DNA from: Odiellus spinosus
Taxonomy: Eukaryota > Arthropoda > Arachnida > Opiliones > Phalangiidae
Length of the DNA: 64,000 bases
Reading direction: 5' to 3'
Assembly: GCA_963920705.1 (NCBI GenBank)
Contig: CAWUCO010000268.1
Span: forward strand, 4,340,001 to 4,404,000
The notes under the pieces are model-generated. The model searched no databases. It saw only the letters and a list, made by a program, of their open reading frames with translations, and was not told the origin of the DNA. Shown here piece after piece: positions 52,192 to 64,000 of this stretch. A program made the translations under genes and the position numbers. Positions within the stretch are counted from its first letter, which is position 1, and every line of letters begins with the position of its first letter.

Positions 52192-55100
52192 ATTGGCCAT
52201 ATTTTTCTTGTTTTTCAACGGATTTTTGAAAACTCTTGTTATTTAGACTGTCCATTAATTGCTCTTTCGAATGACTTTGGTTTTGTCTAAATTTCAAAAT
52301 TGTGACCAATATAAAATTGGTTAAAATTAAGCAAAAACGCTTAAAAATCCAAGATTATTGGATTCAAATGGACACAAAACTTTTGATTTTTAAGCGATTT
52401 AGACAAAATTAGACCACTCGAAAGAGCAAATATTGGTCTATCTAAAAAACAAGAGTTTTGGAAAATCCGTTGAAAAACATGGAAAATATAGCCAATTCAA
52501 AAAACATCTAATATCAAAAAGCGAATTTTGAAAATCTGAAATTTGACTATTTTGATATTCTATGATTTCTTGAATTGGCCATATTTTTCTTGTTTTTCAA
52601 CGGATTTTTGAAAACTCTTATTATTTAGACTGTCCATTAATTGCTCTTTCGAATGACTTTGGTTTTGTCTAAATTGCAAAATTGTGACAAATATAAAATT
52701 GGTTAAAATTAAGCAAAAACGCTTAAAAATCCAAGATTATTGGATTCAAATGGACACAAAACTTTTGATTTTTAAGCGATTTAGACAAATTTAGACCACT
52801 CGAAAGAGCAAATATTGGTCTATCTAAAAAACATGAGTTTTGGAAAATCCCTTGAAAAACATGGAAAATATGGACAATTCAAAAAACATCTAATATCAAA
52901 AAGCGAATTTTGAAAATCTGAAATTTGACTATTTTGATATTCTATGATTTCTTGAATTGGCCATATTTTTCTTGTTTTTCAACGGATTTTTGAAAACTCT
53001 TATTATTTAGACTGTCCATTAATTGCTCTTTCGAATGACTTTGGTTTCGTCTAAATTGCAAAATTGTGACAAATATAAAATTGGTTAAAATTAAGCAAAA
53101 ACACTTAAAAATCCAAGATTATTGGATTAAAATGGACACAAAACTTTTGATTTTTAAGCGATTTAGACAAAATTAAGACTACTCGAAAGAGCAAATATTG
53201 GTCTATCTAAAAAACAAGAGTTTTGTAAAATCCGTTGAAAAACAAGAAAAATATGGCCAATTCAAAAAACATCTAATATCAAAAAGCGAATTTTTAAAAT
53301 CTGAAATTTGACTATTTTGATATTGTATGGTTTCTTGAATTGGCCATATTTTTCTTGTTTTTCAACTGATTTTTGAAAACCCTTATTATTTAGACTGTCC
53401 ATTAATTGCTCTTTCGAATGACTTTGGTTTTGTCTAAATTGCAAAATTGTGACAAATATAAAATTGGTTAAAATTAAGCAAAAACGCTTAAAAATCCAAG
53501 ATTATTGGATTAAAATGGACACAAAACTTTTGATTTTTAAGCGATATAGACAAAATTAAGACCACTCGAAAGAGCAAATATTGGTCTATCTGAAAATCAA
53601 GAGTTTTGGAAAATCCGTTGAAAAACATGGAAAATATGGACAATTCAAAAAACATCTAATATCAAAAAGCGAATTTGTAAAATCTGAAATTTGACTATTT
53701 TGATATTGTATGATTTCTTGAATTGGCCATATTTTTCTTGTTTTTCAACGGATTTTTAAAAAATTCTTATTATTTAGACTGTCCATTAATTGCTCTTTCG
53801 AATGACTTTGGTTTGTCTAAATTGCAAAATTGTGACCAATATAAAATTGGTTAAAATTAAGCAAAAACGCTTAAAAATCCAAGATTATTGGATTCAAATG
53901 GACACAAAACTTTTGATTTTTAAGCGATTTAGACAAAATTAAGACCACTCGAAAGAGCAAATATTGGTCTATCTAAAAAACAAGAGTTTTGGAAAATCCG
54001 TTGAAAAACATGGAAAATATGGACAATTCAAAAAGCATCTAATATCAAAAAGCGAATTTTGAAAATCTGAAATTTGACTATTTTTATATTCTATGATTTC
54101 TTGAATTGGCCATATTTTTCTTGTTTTTCAACGGATTTTTGAAAACTCATATTATTTAGACTGTCCATTAATTGCTCTTTCGAATGACTTTGGTTTTGTC
54201 TAAATTGCAAAATTGTGACAAATATAAAATTGGTTAAAATAAAGCAAAAACACTTAAAAATCCAAGATTATTGGATTCAAATGGACGCAAAACTTTTGAT
54301 TTTTAAGCGATTTAGACAAAATTAAGACCACTCGAAAGAGCAAATATTGGTCTATCTAAAAAACAAGAGTTTTGGAAAATCCGTTGAAAAACATGGAAAA
54401 TATGGACAATTCAAAAAGCATCTAATATCAAAAAACGAGTTTTGAAAAATCTGAAATTTGACTATTTTGATATTCTATGATTTCTTGAATTGGCCATATT
54501 TTTCTTGTTTTTCAACGGATTTTTGAAAACTCTTATTATTTAGACTGTCCATTAATTGCTCTTTCGAATGACTTTGGTTTTGTCTAAATTGCAAAATTGT
54601 GACAAATATAAAATTGGTTAAAATAAAGCAAAAACACTTAAAAATCCAAGATTATTGGATTCAAATGGACACAAAACTTTTGATTTTTAAGCGATTTAGA
54701 CAAAATTAGACCACTCGAAAGAGCAAATATTGGTCTATCTAAAAAACATGAGTTTTGGAAAATCCCTTGAAAAACATGGAAAATATGAACAATTCAAAAA
54801 GCATCTAATATCAAAAAACGAGTTTTGAAAATCTGAAATTTGACTATTTTGATATTCTATGATTTCTTGAATTGGCCATATTTTTCTTGTTTTTCAACGG
54901 ATTTTTGAAAACTCTTATTATTTAGACTGTCCATTAATTGCTCTTTCGAATGACTTGGTTTCGTCTAAGTTGCAAAATTGTGACAAATATAAAATTGGTT
55001 AAAATTAAGCAAAAACACTTAAAAATCCAAGATTATTGGATTAAAATGGACACAAAACTTTTGATTTTTAAGCGATTTAGACAAAATTAAGACTACTCGA

Positions 55101-56399
55101 AAGAGCAAATATTGGTCTATCTAAAAAACAAGAGTTTTGGAAAATCCGTTGAAAAACAAGAAAAATATGGCCAATTCAAAAAACATCTAATATCATAAAG
55201 AGAATTTTTAAAATCTGAAATTTGACTATTTTGATATTGTATGGTTTCTTGAATTGGCCATATTTTTCTTATTTTTCAAAGGATTTTTGAAAACTCTTAT
55301 TATTTAGACTGTCCATTAATTGCTCTTTCGAATGACTTTGGTTTCGTCTAAATTGCAAAATTGTGACAAATATAAAATTGGTTAAAATTAAGCAAAAACA
55401 CTTAAAAATCCAAGATTATTGGATTAAAATGGACACAAAACTTTTGATTTTTAAGCGATTTAGACAAATTTAAGACCACTCGAAAGAGCAAATATTGGTC
55501 TATCTAAAAAACAAGAGTTTTGGAAAATCCGTTGAAAAACATGGAAAATATAGCCAATTCAAAAAACATCTAATATCAAAAAGCGAATTTTTAAAATCTG
55601 AAATTTGACTATTTTGATATTGTATGGTTTCTTGAATTGGCCATATTTTTCTTGTTTTTCAACGGATTTTTGAAAACTCTTATTATTTAGACTGTCCATT
55701 AATTGCTCTTTCGAATGACTTTGGTTTTGTCTAAATTTCAAAATTGTGACAAATATAAAATTGGTTAAAATAAAGCAAAAACACTTAAAAATCCAAGATT
55801 ATTGGATTCAAATGGACACAAAACTTTTGATTTTTAAGCGATTTAGACAAGGTTAAGACCACTCGAAAGACCAATTATTGGTCTATCTAAAAAACAAGAG
55901 TTTTGGAAAATCCGTTGAAAAACATGGAAAATATAGCCAATTCAAAAAACATCTAATATCAAAAAGCGAATTTTGAAAATCTGAAATTTGACTATTTTGA
56001 TATTGTATGGTTTCTTGAATTGGCCATATTTTTCTTGTTTTTCAACGGATTTTTGCAAACTCTTATTATTTAGACTGTTCATTAATTGCTCTTTCGCATG
56101 ACTTTGGTTTTGTCAAAATTGCAAAATTGTGACAAATATAAAATTGGTTAAAATTAAGCAAAAACGCTTAAAAATCCAAGATTATTGGATTAAAATGGAC
56201 ACAAAACTTTTGATTTTTAAGCGATTTAGACAAAATTAAGACCACTCGAAAGAGCAAATATTGGTCTATCTGAAAATCAAGAGTTTTGGAAAATCCGTTG
56301 AAAAACATGGAAAATATAGCCAATTCAAAAAACATCTAATATCAAAAAGCGAATTTTTAAAATCTGAAATTTGACTATTTTGATATTCTATGATTTCTT

Positions 56400-58700
56400 G
56401 AATTGGCCATATTTTTCTTGTTTTTCAACGGATTTTTGAAAACTCTTATTATTTAGACTGTTCATTAATTGCTCTTTCGCATGACTTTGGTTTTGTCAAA
56501 ATTGCAAAATTGTGACAAATATAAAATTGGTTAAAATTAAGCAAAAACGCTTAAAAATCCAAGATTATTGGATTAAAATGGACACAAAACTTTTGATTTT
56601 TAAGCGATTTAGACAAAATTAAGACCACTCGAAAGAGCAAATATTGGTCTATCTGAAAATCAAGAGTTTTGGAAAATCCGTTGAAAAACAAGGAAAATAT
56701 GGACAATTCAAAAAGCATCTAATATCAAAAAACGAATTTTGAAAATCTGAAATTTGACTATTTTGATATTCTATGATTTCTTGAATTGGCCATATTTTTC
56801 TTGTTTTTCAACGGATTTTTGAAAACTCTTATTATTTAGACTGTCCATTTATTGCTCTTTCGAATGACTTTGGTTTTGTCTAAATTGCAAAATTGTGACA
56901 AATATAAAATTGGTTAAAATTAAGCAAAAACGCTTAAAATCCAAGATTATTGGATTCAAATGGACACAAAACTTTTGATTTTTAAGCGATTTAGACAAAA
57001 TTAAGACCACTCGAAAGAGCAAATATTGGTCTATCTGAAAATCAAGAGTTTTCAAAAATCCGTTGAAAAACATGGAAAATATAGCCAATTCAAAAAACAT
57101 CTAATATCAAAAAGCGAATTTTTAAAATCTGAAATTTGACTATTTTGATATTCTATGATTTCTTGAATTGGCCATATTTTTCTTGTTTTTCAACGGATTT
57201 TTGAAAACTCTTATTATTTAGACTGTCCATTAATTGCTCTTTCGAATGACTTTGGTTTTGTCTAAATTGCAAAATTGTGACAATTATAAAATTGGTTAAA
57301 ATTAAGCAAAAACACTTAAAAATCCAAGATTATTGGATTAAAATGGATACAAAACTTTTGATTTTTAAGCGATTTAGACAAAATTAAGACCACTCGAAAG
57401 AGCAAATATTGGTCTATCTGAAAATCAAGAGTTTTGGAAAATCCGTTGAAAAACATGGAAAATATGGACAATTCAAAAAACATCTAATATCAAAAAGCGA
57501 ATTTTTAAAATCTGAAATTTGACTATTTTGATATTCTATGATTTCTTGAATTGGCCATATTTTTCTTGTTTTTCAACGGATTTTTGAAAACTCTTATTAT
57601 TTAGACTGTTCATTAATTGCTCTTTCGCATGACTTTGGTTTTGTCAAAATTGCAAAATTGTGACAAATATAAAATTGGTTAAAATTAAGCAAAAACGCTT
57701 AAAAATCCAAGATTATTGGATTAAAATGGACACAAAACTTTTGATTTTTAAGCGATTTAGACAAAATTAAGACCACTCGAAAGAGCAAATATTGGTCTAT
57801 CTGAAAATCAAGAGTTTTGGAAAATCCGTTGAAAAACAAGGAAAATATGGACAATTCAAAAAGCATCTAATATCAAAAAACGAATTTTGAAAATCTGAAA
57901 TTTGACTATTTTGATATTCTATGATTTCTTGAATTGGCCATATTTTTCTTGTTTTTCAACGGATTTTTGAAAACTCTTATTATTTAGACTGTCCATTTAT
58001 TGCTCTTTCGAATGACTTTGGTTTTGTCTAAATTGCAAAATTGTGACAAATATAAAATTGGTTAAAATTAAGCAAAAACGCTTAAAATCCAAGATTATTG
58101 GATTCAAATGGACACAAAACTTTTGATTTTTAAGCGATTTAGACAAAATTAAGACCACTCGAAAGAGCAAATATTGGTCTATCTGAAAATCAAGAGTTTT
58201 CAAAAATCCGTTGAAAAACATGGAAAATATAGCCAATTCAAAAAACATCTAATATCAAAAAGCGAATTTTTAAAATCTGAAATTTGACTATTTTGATATT
58301 CTATGATTTCTTGAATTGGCCATATTTTTCTTGTTTTTCAACGGATTTTTGAAAACTCTTATTATTTAGACTGTCCATTAATTGCTCTTTCGAATGACTT
58401 TGGTTTTGTCAAAATTGCAAAATTGTGACAAATATAAAATTGGTTAAAATTAAGCAAAAACGCTTAAAAATCCAAGATTATTGGATTAAAATGGACACAA
58501 AACTTTTGATTTTTAAGCGATTTAGACAAAATTAAGACCACTCGAAAGAGCAAATATTGGTCTATCTGAAAATCAAGAGTTTTGGAAAATCCGTTGAAAA
58601 ACATGGAAAATATAGCCAATTCAAAAAACATCTAATATCAAAAAGCGAATTTTTAAAATCTGAAATTTGACTATTTTGATATTCTATGATTTCTTGAATT
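56400..58700 (+). repeat. Trimeric higher-order repeat (1148 bp, two copies)
   Basis: The segment around 56460 recurs around 57608. Shared variants in order are gttcattaattg with ttcgcatgac, aacaaggaaaatatggac with aaaacgaattttg, gtccatttattgctc, a one-base shorter acgcttaaaatcc, and gagttttcaaaaatcc in an A arm. The 1-bp loss explains 1148 instead of 1149. Confidence 0.87.
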
Positions 58701-61440
58701 GGCCATATTTTTCTTGTTTTTCAACGGATTTTTGAAAACTCTTATTATTTAGACTGTCCATTAATTGCTCTTTCGAATGATTTTGGTTTTGTCTAAATTG
58801 CAAAATTGTGACAAATATAAAATTGGTTAAAATTAAGCAAAAACGCTTAAAAATCCAAGATTATTGGATTAAAATGGACACAAAACTTTTGATTTTTAAG
58901 CGATTTAGACAAAATTAAGACCACTCGAAAGAGCAAATATTGGTCTATCTGAAATCAAGAGTTTTGGAAAATCCGTTGAAAAACATGGAAAATATAGCCA
59001 ATTCAAAAAACATCTAATATCAAAAAGCGAATTTTTAAAATCTGAAATTTGACTATTTTGATATTCTATGATTTCTTGAATTGGCCATATTTTTCTTGTT
59101 TTTCAACGGATTTTTGAAAACTCTTATTATTTAGACTGTCCATTAATTGCTCTTTCGAATGACTTTGGTTTTGTCAAAATTGCAAAATTGTGACAAATAT
59201 AAAATTGGTTTAAATTAAGCAAAAACGCTTAAAAATCCAAGATTATTGGATTAAAATGGACACAAAACTTTTGATTTTTAAGCGATTTAGACAAAATTAA
59301 GCCCACTCGAAAGAGCAAATATTGGTCTATCTGAAAATCAAGAGTTTTGGAAAATCCGTTGAAAAACATGGAAAATATAGCCAATTCAAAAAACATCTAA
59401 TATCAAAAAGCGAATTTTTAAAATCTGAAATTTGACTATTTTGATATTCTATGATTTCTTGAATTGGCCATATTTTTCTTGTTTTTCAACGGATTTTTGA
59501 AAACTCTTATTATTTAGACTGTCCATTAATTGCTCTTTCGAATGATTTTGGTTTTGTCTAAATTGCAAAATTGTGACAAATATAAAATTGGTTAAAATTA
59601 AGCAAAAACGCTTAAAAATCCAAGATTATTGGATTAAAATGGACACAAAACTTTTGATTTTTAAGCGATTTAGACAAAATTAAGACCACTCGAAAGAGCA
59701 AATATTGGTCTATCTGAAATCAAGAGTTTTGGAAAATCCGTTGAAAAACATGGAAAATATAGCCAATTCAAAAAACATCTAATATCAAAAAGCGAATTTT
59801 TAAAATCTGAAATTTGACTATTTTGATATTCTATGATTTCTTGAATTGGCCATATTTTTCTTGTTTTTCAACGGATTTTTGAAAACTCTTATTATTTAGA
59901 CTGTCCATTAATTGCTCTTTCGAATGACTTTGGTTTTGTCAAAATTGCAAAATTGTGACAAATATAAAATTGGTTTAAATTAAGCAAAAACGCTTAAAAA
60001 TCCAAGATTATTGGATTAAAATGGACACAAAACTTTTGATTTTTAAGCGATTTAGACAAAATTAAGACCACTCGAAAGAGCAAATATTGGTCTATCTGAA
60101 AATCAAGAGTTTTGGAAAATCCGTTGAAAAACATGGAAAATATAGCCAATTCAAAAAACATCTAATATCAAAAAGCGAATTTTTAAAATCTGAAATTTGA
60201 CTATTTTGATATTCTATGATTTCTTGAATTGGCCATATTTTTCTTGTTTTTCAACGGATTTTTGAAAACTCTTATTATTTAGACTGTCCATTAATTGCTC
60301 TTTCGAATGATTTTGGTTTTGTCTAAATTGCAAAATTGTGACAAATATAAAATTGGTTAAAATTAAGCAAAAACGCTTAAAAATCCAAGATTATTGGATT
60401 AAAATGGACACAAAACTTTTGATTTTTAAGCGATTTAGACAAAATTAAGACCACTCGAAAGAGCAAATATTGGTCTATCTGAAATCAAGAGTTTTGGAAA
60501 ATCCGTTGAAAAACATGGAAAATATAGCCAATTCAAAAAACATCTAATATCAAAAAGCGAATTTTTAAAATCTGAAATTTGACTATTTTGATATTCTATG
60601 ATTTCTTGAATTGGCCATATTTTTCTTGTTTTTCAACGGATTTTTGAAAACTCTTATTATTTAGACTGTCCATTAATTGCTCTTTCGAATGACTTTGGTT
60701 TTGTCTAAATTGCAAAATTGTGACAAATATAAAATTGGTTTAAATTAAGCAAAAACGCTTAAAAATCCAAGATTATTGGATTAAAATGGACACAAAACTT
60801 TTGATTTTTAAGCGATTTAGACAAAATTAAGACCACTCGAAAGAGCAAATATTGGTCTATCTGAAAATCAAGAGTTTTGGAAAATCCGTTGAAAAACATG
60901 GAAAATATAGCCAATTCAAAAAACATCTAATATCAAAAAGCGAATTTTTAAAATCTGAAATTTGACTATTTTGATATTCTATGATTTCTTGAATTGGCCA
61001 TATTTTTCTTGTTTTTCAACGGATTTTTGAAAACTCTTATTATTTAGACTGTCCATTAATTGCTCTTTCGAATGATTTTGGTTTTGTCTAAATTGCAAAA
61101 TTGTGACAAATATAAAATTGGTTAAAATTAAGCAAAAACGCTTAAAAATCCAAGATTATTGGATTAAAATGGACACAAAACTTTTGATTTTTAAGCGATT
61201 TAGACAAAATTAAGACCACTCGAAAGAGCAAATATTGGTCTATCTGAAATCAAGAGTTTTGGAAAATCCGTTGAAAAACATGGAAAATATAGCCAATTCA
61301 AAAAACATCTAATATCAAAAAGCGAATTTTTAAAATCTGAAATTTGACTATTTTGATATTCTATGATTTCTTGAATTGGCCATATTTTTCTTGTTTTTCA
61401 ACGGATTTTTGAAAACTCTTATTATTTAGACTGTCCATTT
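58370..61440 (+). repeat. Highly homogeneous dimeric repeat (765 bp, four copies)
   Basis: Two monomer types alternate strictly. The variant aatgattttgg followed by ctgaaatcaag occurs at 58778, 59543, 60308 and 61073, exactly 765 bp apart each time. The other monomer carries gtttaaattaagc, except in the first dimer. Near-identity of the dimers points to recent amplification. Confidence 0.88.
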
Positions 61441-62779
61441 ATTGCTCTTTCGAATGACTTTGGTTTTGTCTAAATTGCAAAATTGTGACAAATATAAAAT
61501 TGGTTTAAATTAAGCAAAAACGCTTAAAAATCCAAGATTATTGGATTAAAATGGACACAAAACTTTTGATTTTTAAGCGATTTAGACAAAATTAAGACCA
61601 CTCGAAAGAGCAAATATTGGTCTATCTAAAAAACAAGAGTTTTGGAAAATCCGTTGAAAAACATGGAAAATATGGACAATTCAAAAAACATCTAATATCA
61701 AAAAGCGAATTTTTAAAATCTGAAATTTGACTATTTTGATATTCTATGATTTCTTGAATTGGCCATATTTTTCTTGTTTTTCAACGGATTTTTGAAAACT
61801 CTTATTATTTAGACTGTCCATTAATTGCTCTTTCGAATGACTTTGGTTTTGTCTAAATTGCAAAATTGTGACAAATATAAAATGGTTAAAATAAAGCAAA
61901 AACACTTAAAAATCCAAGATTATTGGATTCAAATGGACACAAAACTTTTGATTTTTAAGCGATTTAGACAAAGTTAAGACCACTCGAAAGAGCAAATATT
62001 GGTCTATCTAAAAAACAAGAGTTTTGGAAAATCCGTTGAAAAACATGGAAAATATAGCCAATTCAAAAAACATCAAATATCAAAAAGCGAATTTTGAAAA
62101 TCTGAAATTTGACTATTTTGATATTGTATGGTTTCTTGAATTGGCCATATTTTTCTTGTTTTTCAACGGATTTTTGAAAACTCTTATTATTTAGACTGTC
62201 CATTAATTGCTCTTTCGAATGACTTTGGTTTTGTCAAAATTGAAAAATTGTGACAAATATAAAATTGGTTAAAATTAAGCAAAAACGCTTAAAAATCCAA
62301 GATTATTGGATTAAAATGGACACAAAACTTTTGATTTTTAAGCGATTTAGACAAAATTAAGACCACTCAAAAGAGCAAATATTGGTCTATCTGAAAATCA
62401 AGAGTTTTGGAAAATCCGTTGAAAAACATGGAAAATATAGCCAATTCAAAAAACATCTAATATCAAAAAGCGAATTTTTAAAATCTGAAATTTGACTATT
62501 TTGATATTCTATGATTTCTTGAATTGGCCATATTTTTCTTGTTTTTCAACGGATTTTTGAAAACTCTTATTATTTAGACTGTCCATTAATTGCTCTTTCG
62601 AATGACTTTGGTTTTGTCTAAATTGCAAAATTGTGACAAATATAAAATTGGTTAAAATAAAGCAAAAACACTTAAAAATCCAAGATTATTGGATTAAAAT
62701 GGACACAAAACTTTTGATTTTTAAGCGATTTAGACAAAATTAAGACCACTCGAAAGAGCAAATATTGGTCTATCTGAAA

Positions 62780-64000
62780 ATCAAGAGTTTTGGAAAATCC
62801 GTTGAAAAACAAGGAAAATATGGACAATTCAAAAAGCATCTAATATCAAAAAACGAATTTTGAAAATCTGAAATTTGACTATTTTGATATTCTATGATTT
62901 CTTGAATTGGCCATATTTTTCTTGTTTTTCAACGGATTTTTGAAAACTCTTATTATTTAGACTGTCCATTTATTTCTCTTTCGAATGACTTTGGTTTTTT
63001 CTAAATTGCAAAATTGTGACAAATATAAAATTGGTTAAAATTAAGCAAAAACGCTTAAAATCCAAGATTATTGGATTCAAATGGACACAAAACTTTTGAT
63101 TTTTAAGCGATTTAGACAAAATTAAGACCACTCGAAAGAGCAAATATTGGTCTATCTGAAAATCAAGAGTTTTCAAAAATCCGTTGAAAAACATGGAAAT
63201 TATAGCCAATTCAAAAAACATCTAATATCAAAAAGCGAATTTTTAAAATCTGAAATTTGACTATTTTGATATTCTATGATTTCTTGAATTGGCCATATTT
63301 TTCTTGTTTTTCAACGGATTTTTGAAAACTCTTATTATTTAGACTGTCCATTAATTGCTCTTTCGAATGACTTTGGTTTTGTCAAAATTGCAAAATTGTG
63401 ACAAATATAAAATTGGTTAAAATTAAGCAAAAACGCTTAAAAATCCAAGATTATTGGATTAAAATGGACACAAAACTTTTGATTTTTAAGCGATTTAGAC
63501 AAAATTAAGACCACTCGAAAGAGCAAATATTGGTCTATCTGAAAATCAAGAGTTTTGGAAAATCCGTTGAAAAACATGGAAAATATAGCCAATTCAAAAA
63601 ACATCTAATATCAAAAAGCGAATTTTTAAAATCTGAAATTTGACTATTTTGATATTCTATGATTTCTTGAATTGGCCATATTTTTCTTGTTTTTCAACGG
63701 ATTTTTGAAAACTCTTATTATTTAGACTGTCCATTAATTGCTCTTTCGAATGATTTTGGTTTTGTCTAAATTGCAAAATTGTGACAAATATAAAATTGGT
63801 TAAAATTAAGCAAAAACGCTTAAAAATCCAAGATTATTGGATTAAAATGGACACAAAACTTTTGATTTTTAAGCGATTTAGACAAAATTAAGACCACTCG
63901 AAAGAGCAAATATTGGTCTATCTGAAATCAAGAGTTTTGGAAAATCCGTTGAAAAACATGGAAAATATAGCCAATTCAAAAAACATCTAATATCAAAAAG
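62780..64000 (+). repeat. Copy of 57807-59027 at an offset of 4973 bp
   Basis: The same ordered variants reappear: aacaaggaaaatatggac, gtccatttatt, acgcttaaaatcc, gagttttcaaaaatcc, gtcaaaattgc, aatgattttgg (63751) and ctgaaatcaag (63926). Private changes in this copy include tatttctctttcg, gttttttctaaa and ggaaattatagcc. The copy is cut by the window end. Confidence 0.85.

Larger units (their letters stand above)
51512..52651. repeat. 570-bp tandem duplication out of monomer register
   Basis: 51512-52081 and 52082-52651 are near-identical direct copies by eye, both beginning aatccgttgaaaaacaag and both carrying gtctaaatttcaaaattg. The 570-bp length is about 1.49 monomers. The junction joins ttcgaa of the left arm to tccgttg next to the P-core, with only about three bases (aat) of shared sequence. 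This is the only clear non-homologous junction in the window. Confidence 0.9.
1..64000. repeat. Satellite DNA array, ~383-bp AT-rich monomer, both orientations
   Basis: The full window is made of tandem copies of one monomer of about 383 bp (individual copies range from about 380 to 385), giving roughly 167 copies. Each copy carries the landmarks gactgtccattaattgctc, aatccaagattattggatt and tttttcaacgga, or their reverse complements. Neighbouring copies differ by a few percent, mostly through point changes and 1-bp indels, and shared variants define higher-order repeats. No stretch over 300 bp lacks the repeat, and neither end shows a boundary. Large homogeneous arrays of this kind are known from eukaryotic heterochromatin around centromeres. 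The species and chromosomal position cannot be read from the sequence. I did not recognise a named satellite family. Confidence 0.98.
52192..64000 (+). repeat. Orientation-A block to the window end, ~31 monomers
   Basis: No strand switch occurs for 11.8 kb. Two copies 1913 bp apart (53243-53258 and 55156-55172) have a B-like caagaaaaatatggcc patch in the right arm while loop 2 stays A. Variants include gttcattaattg with ttcgcatgac (56.08, 56.46 and 57.61 kb), gtcaaaattgc, and ctgaaatcaag. The end of the window lies within a monomer, so the array continues. Confidence 0.93.

Noticed and set aside
9431..52198. Strand switches as pure assembly artefact
   Set aside because: Junctions fall at homologous positions, and whole A/B units recur with their own private variants (1530-bp and 3063-bp units), which is hard to get from random misassembly. 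Individual junctions, especially 52081, still need read support.
56849..63221. Three 83-codon minus-strand frames at 56849-57100, 57997-58248 and 62970-63221
   Set aside because: They are copies of one segment within higher-order repeats and are created by a 1-bp deletion in loop 1 (acgcttaaaatcc). The hydrophobic look of the translation follows from T-rich codons.
1..64000. CRISPR array
   Set aside because: The whole 383-bp unit is repeated. There are no short direct repeats alternating with unique spacers, and no cas genes.
1..64000. Assignment to a named satellite family (for example a beetle or fly satellite of about 360 bp)
   Set aside because: I could not match the monomer to a remembered family with confidence. 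A similar length and AT content are not enough. A search of Repbase/Dfam and assembled genomes with the monomer consensus would settle it.

Overview
The whole 64-kb window is one satellite DNA array. It holds about 167 head-to-tail copies of an AT-rich monomer (roughly three quarters A+T by eye) of about 383 bp. I see no unique sequence, no credible protein gene, no tRNA or rRNA, no transposon and no array edge, so the array continues past both ends. Homogeneous satellite arrays of this size, with higher-order repeats, are typical of eukaryotic pericentromeric or centromeric heterochromatin. The sequence alone does not identify the species. Satellites with large internal dyads have been described in some tenebrionid beetles, which is a precedent and not an assignment.

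The monomer is unusual because it is a large imperfect inverted repeat. In the representative copy at 22135-22517, a left arm of 126 bp and a right arm of 125 bp are about 80% identical as reverse complements. They are separated by a 98-bp spacer (loop 1) on one side and a 34-bp spacer (loop 2) on the other. The array can therefore also be read as half-units of about 191 bp in alternating orientation. The longest perfect match between the arms is the 18-mer tgtttttcaacggatttt, called the P-core here.

Monomer orientation changes about 30 times. Orientation A (plus strand carries ttcgaatgac) fills 1-9.44 kb and 52.2-64 kb. Orientation B (plus strand carries gtcattcgaa) fills a single 17.2-kb block at 28.3-45.5 kb and about a dozen shorter cassettes in 9.4-28.3 kb and 46.5-52.2 kb. 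Every switch except one falls in the part of the arm flanking loop 2, at or near the P-core. Seven B cassettes (near 9.4, 12.1, 14.0, 15.5, 18.6, 24.7 and 26.6 kb) share the same junctions and the same rare variant, so they look like amplified descendants of one inversion. Two cassettes (17.45 and 20.52 kb) invert only loop 2.

Higher-order repeats are layered on this: dimers of about 766 bp (2.3-4.9 kb and 58.4-61.4 kb), a trimer of 1148 bp (56.4-58.7 kb), tetramers of 1530-1531 bp (6.7-9.4 and 13-16 kb), units of 1912-1913 bp (22.2-27.6 kb), a 3063-bp tandem duplication (15.3-21.4 kb), and a mosaic of variant monomers in the 17-kb B block. One junction at 52081/52082 closes a 570-bp duplication that is out of register with the monomer.

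Open reading frames of 46-64 codons recur in many monomers, but they are by-products of the repeat. The most notable result is the link between a monomer that is itself a hairpin and the repeated, localised strand switching of the array.
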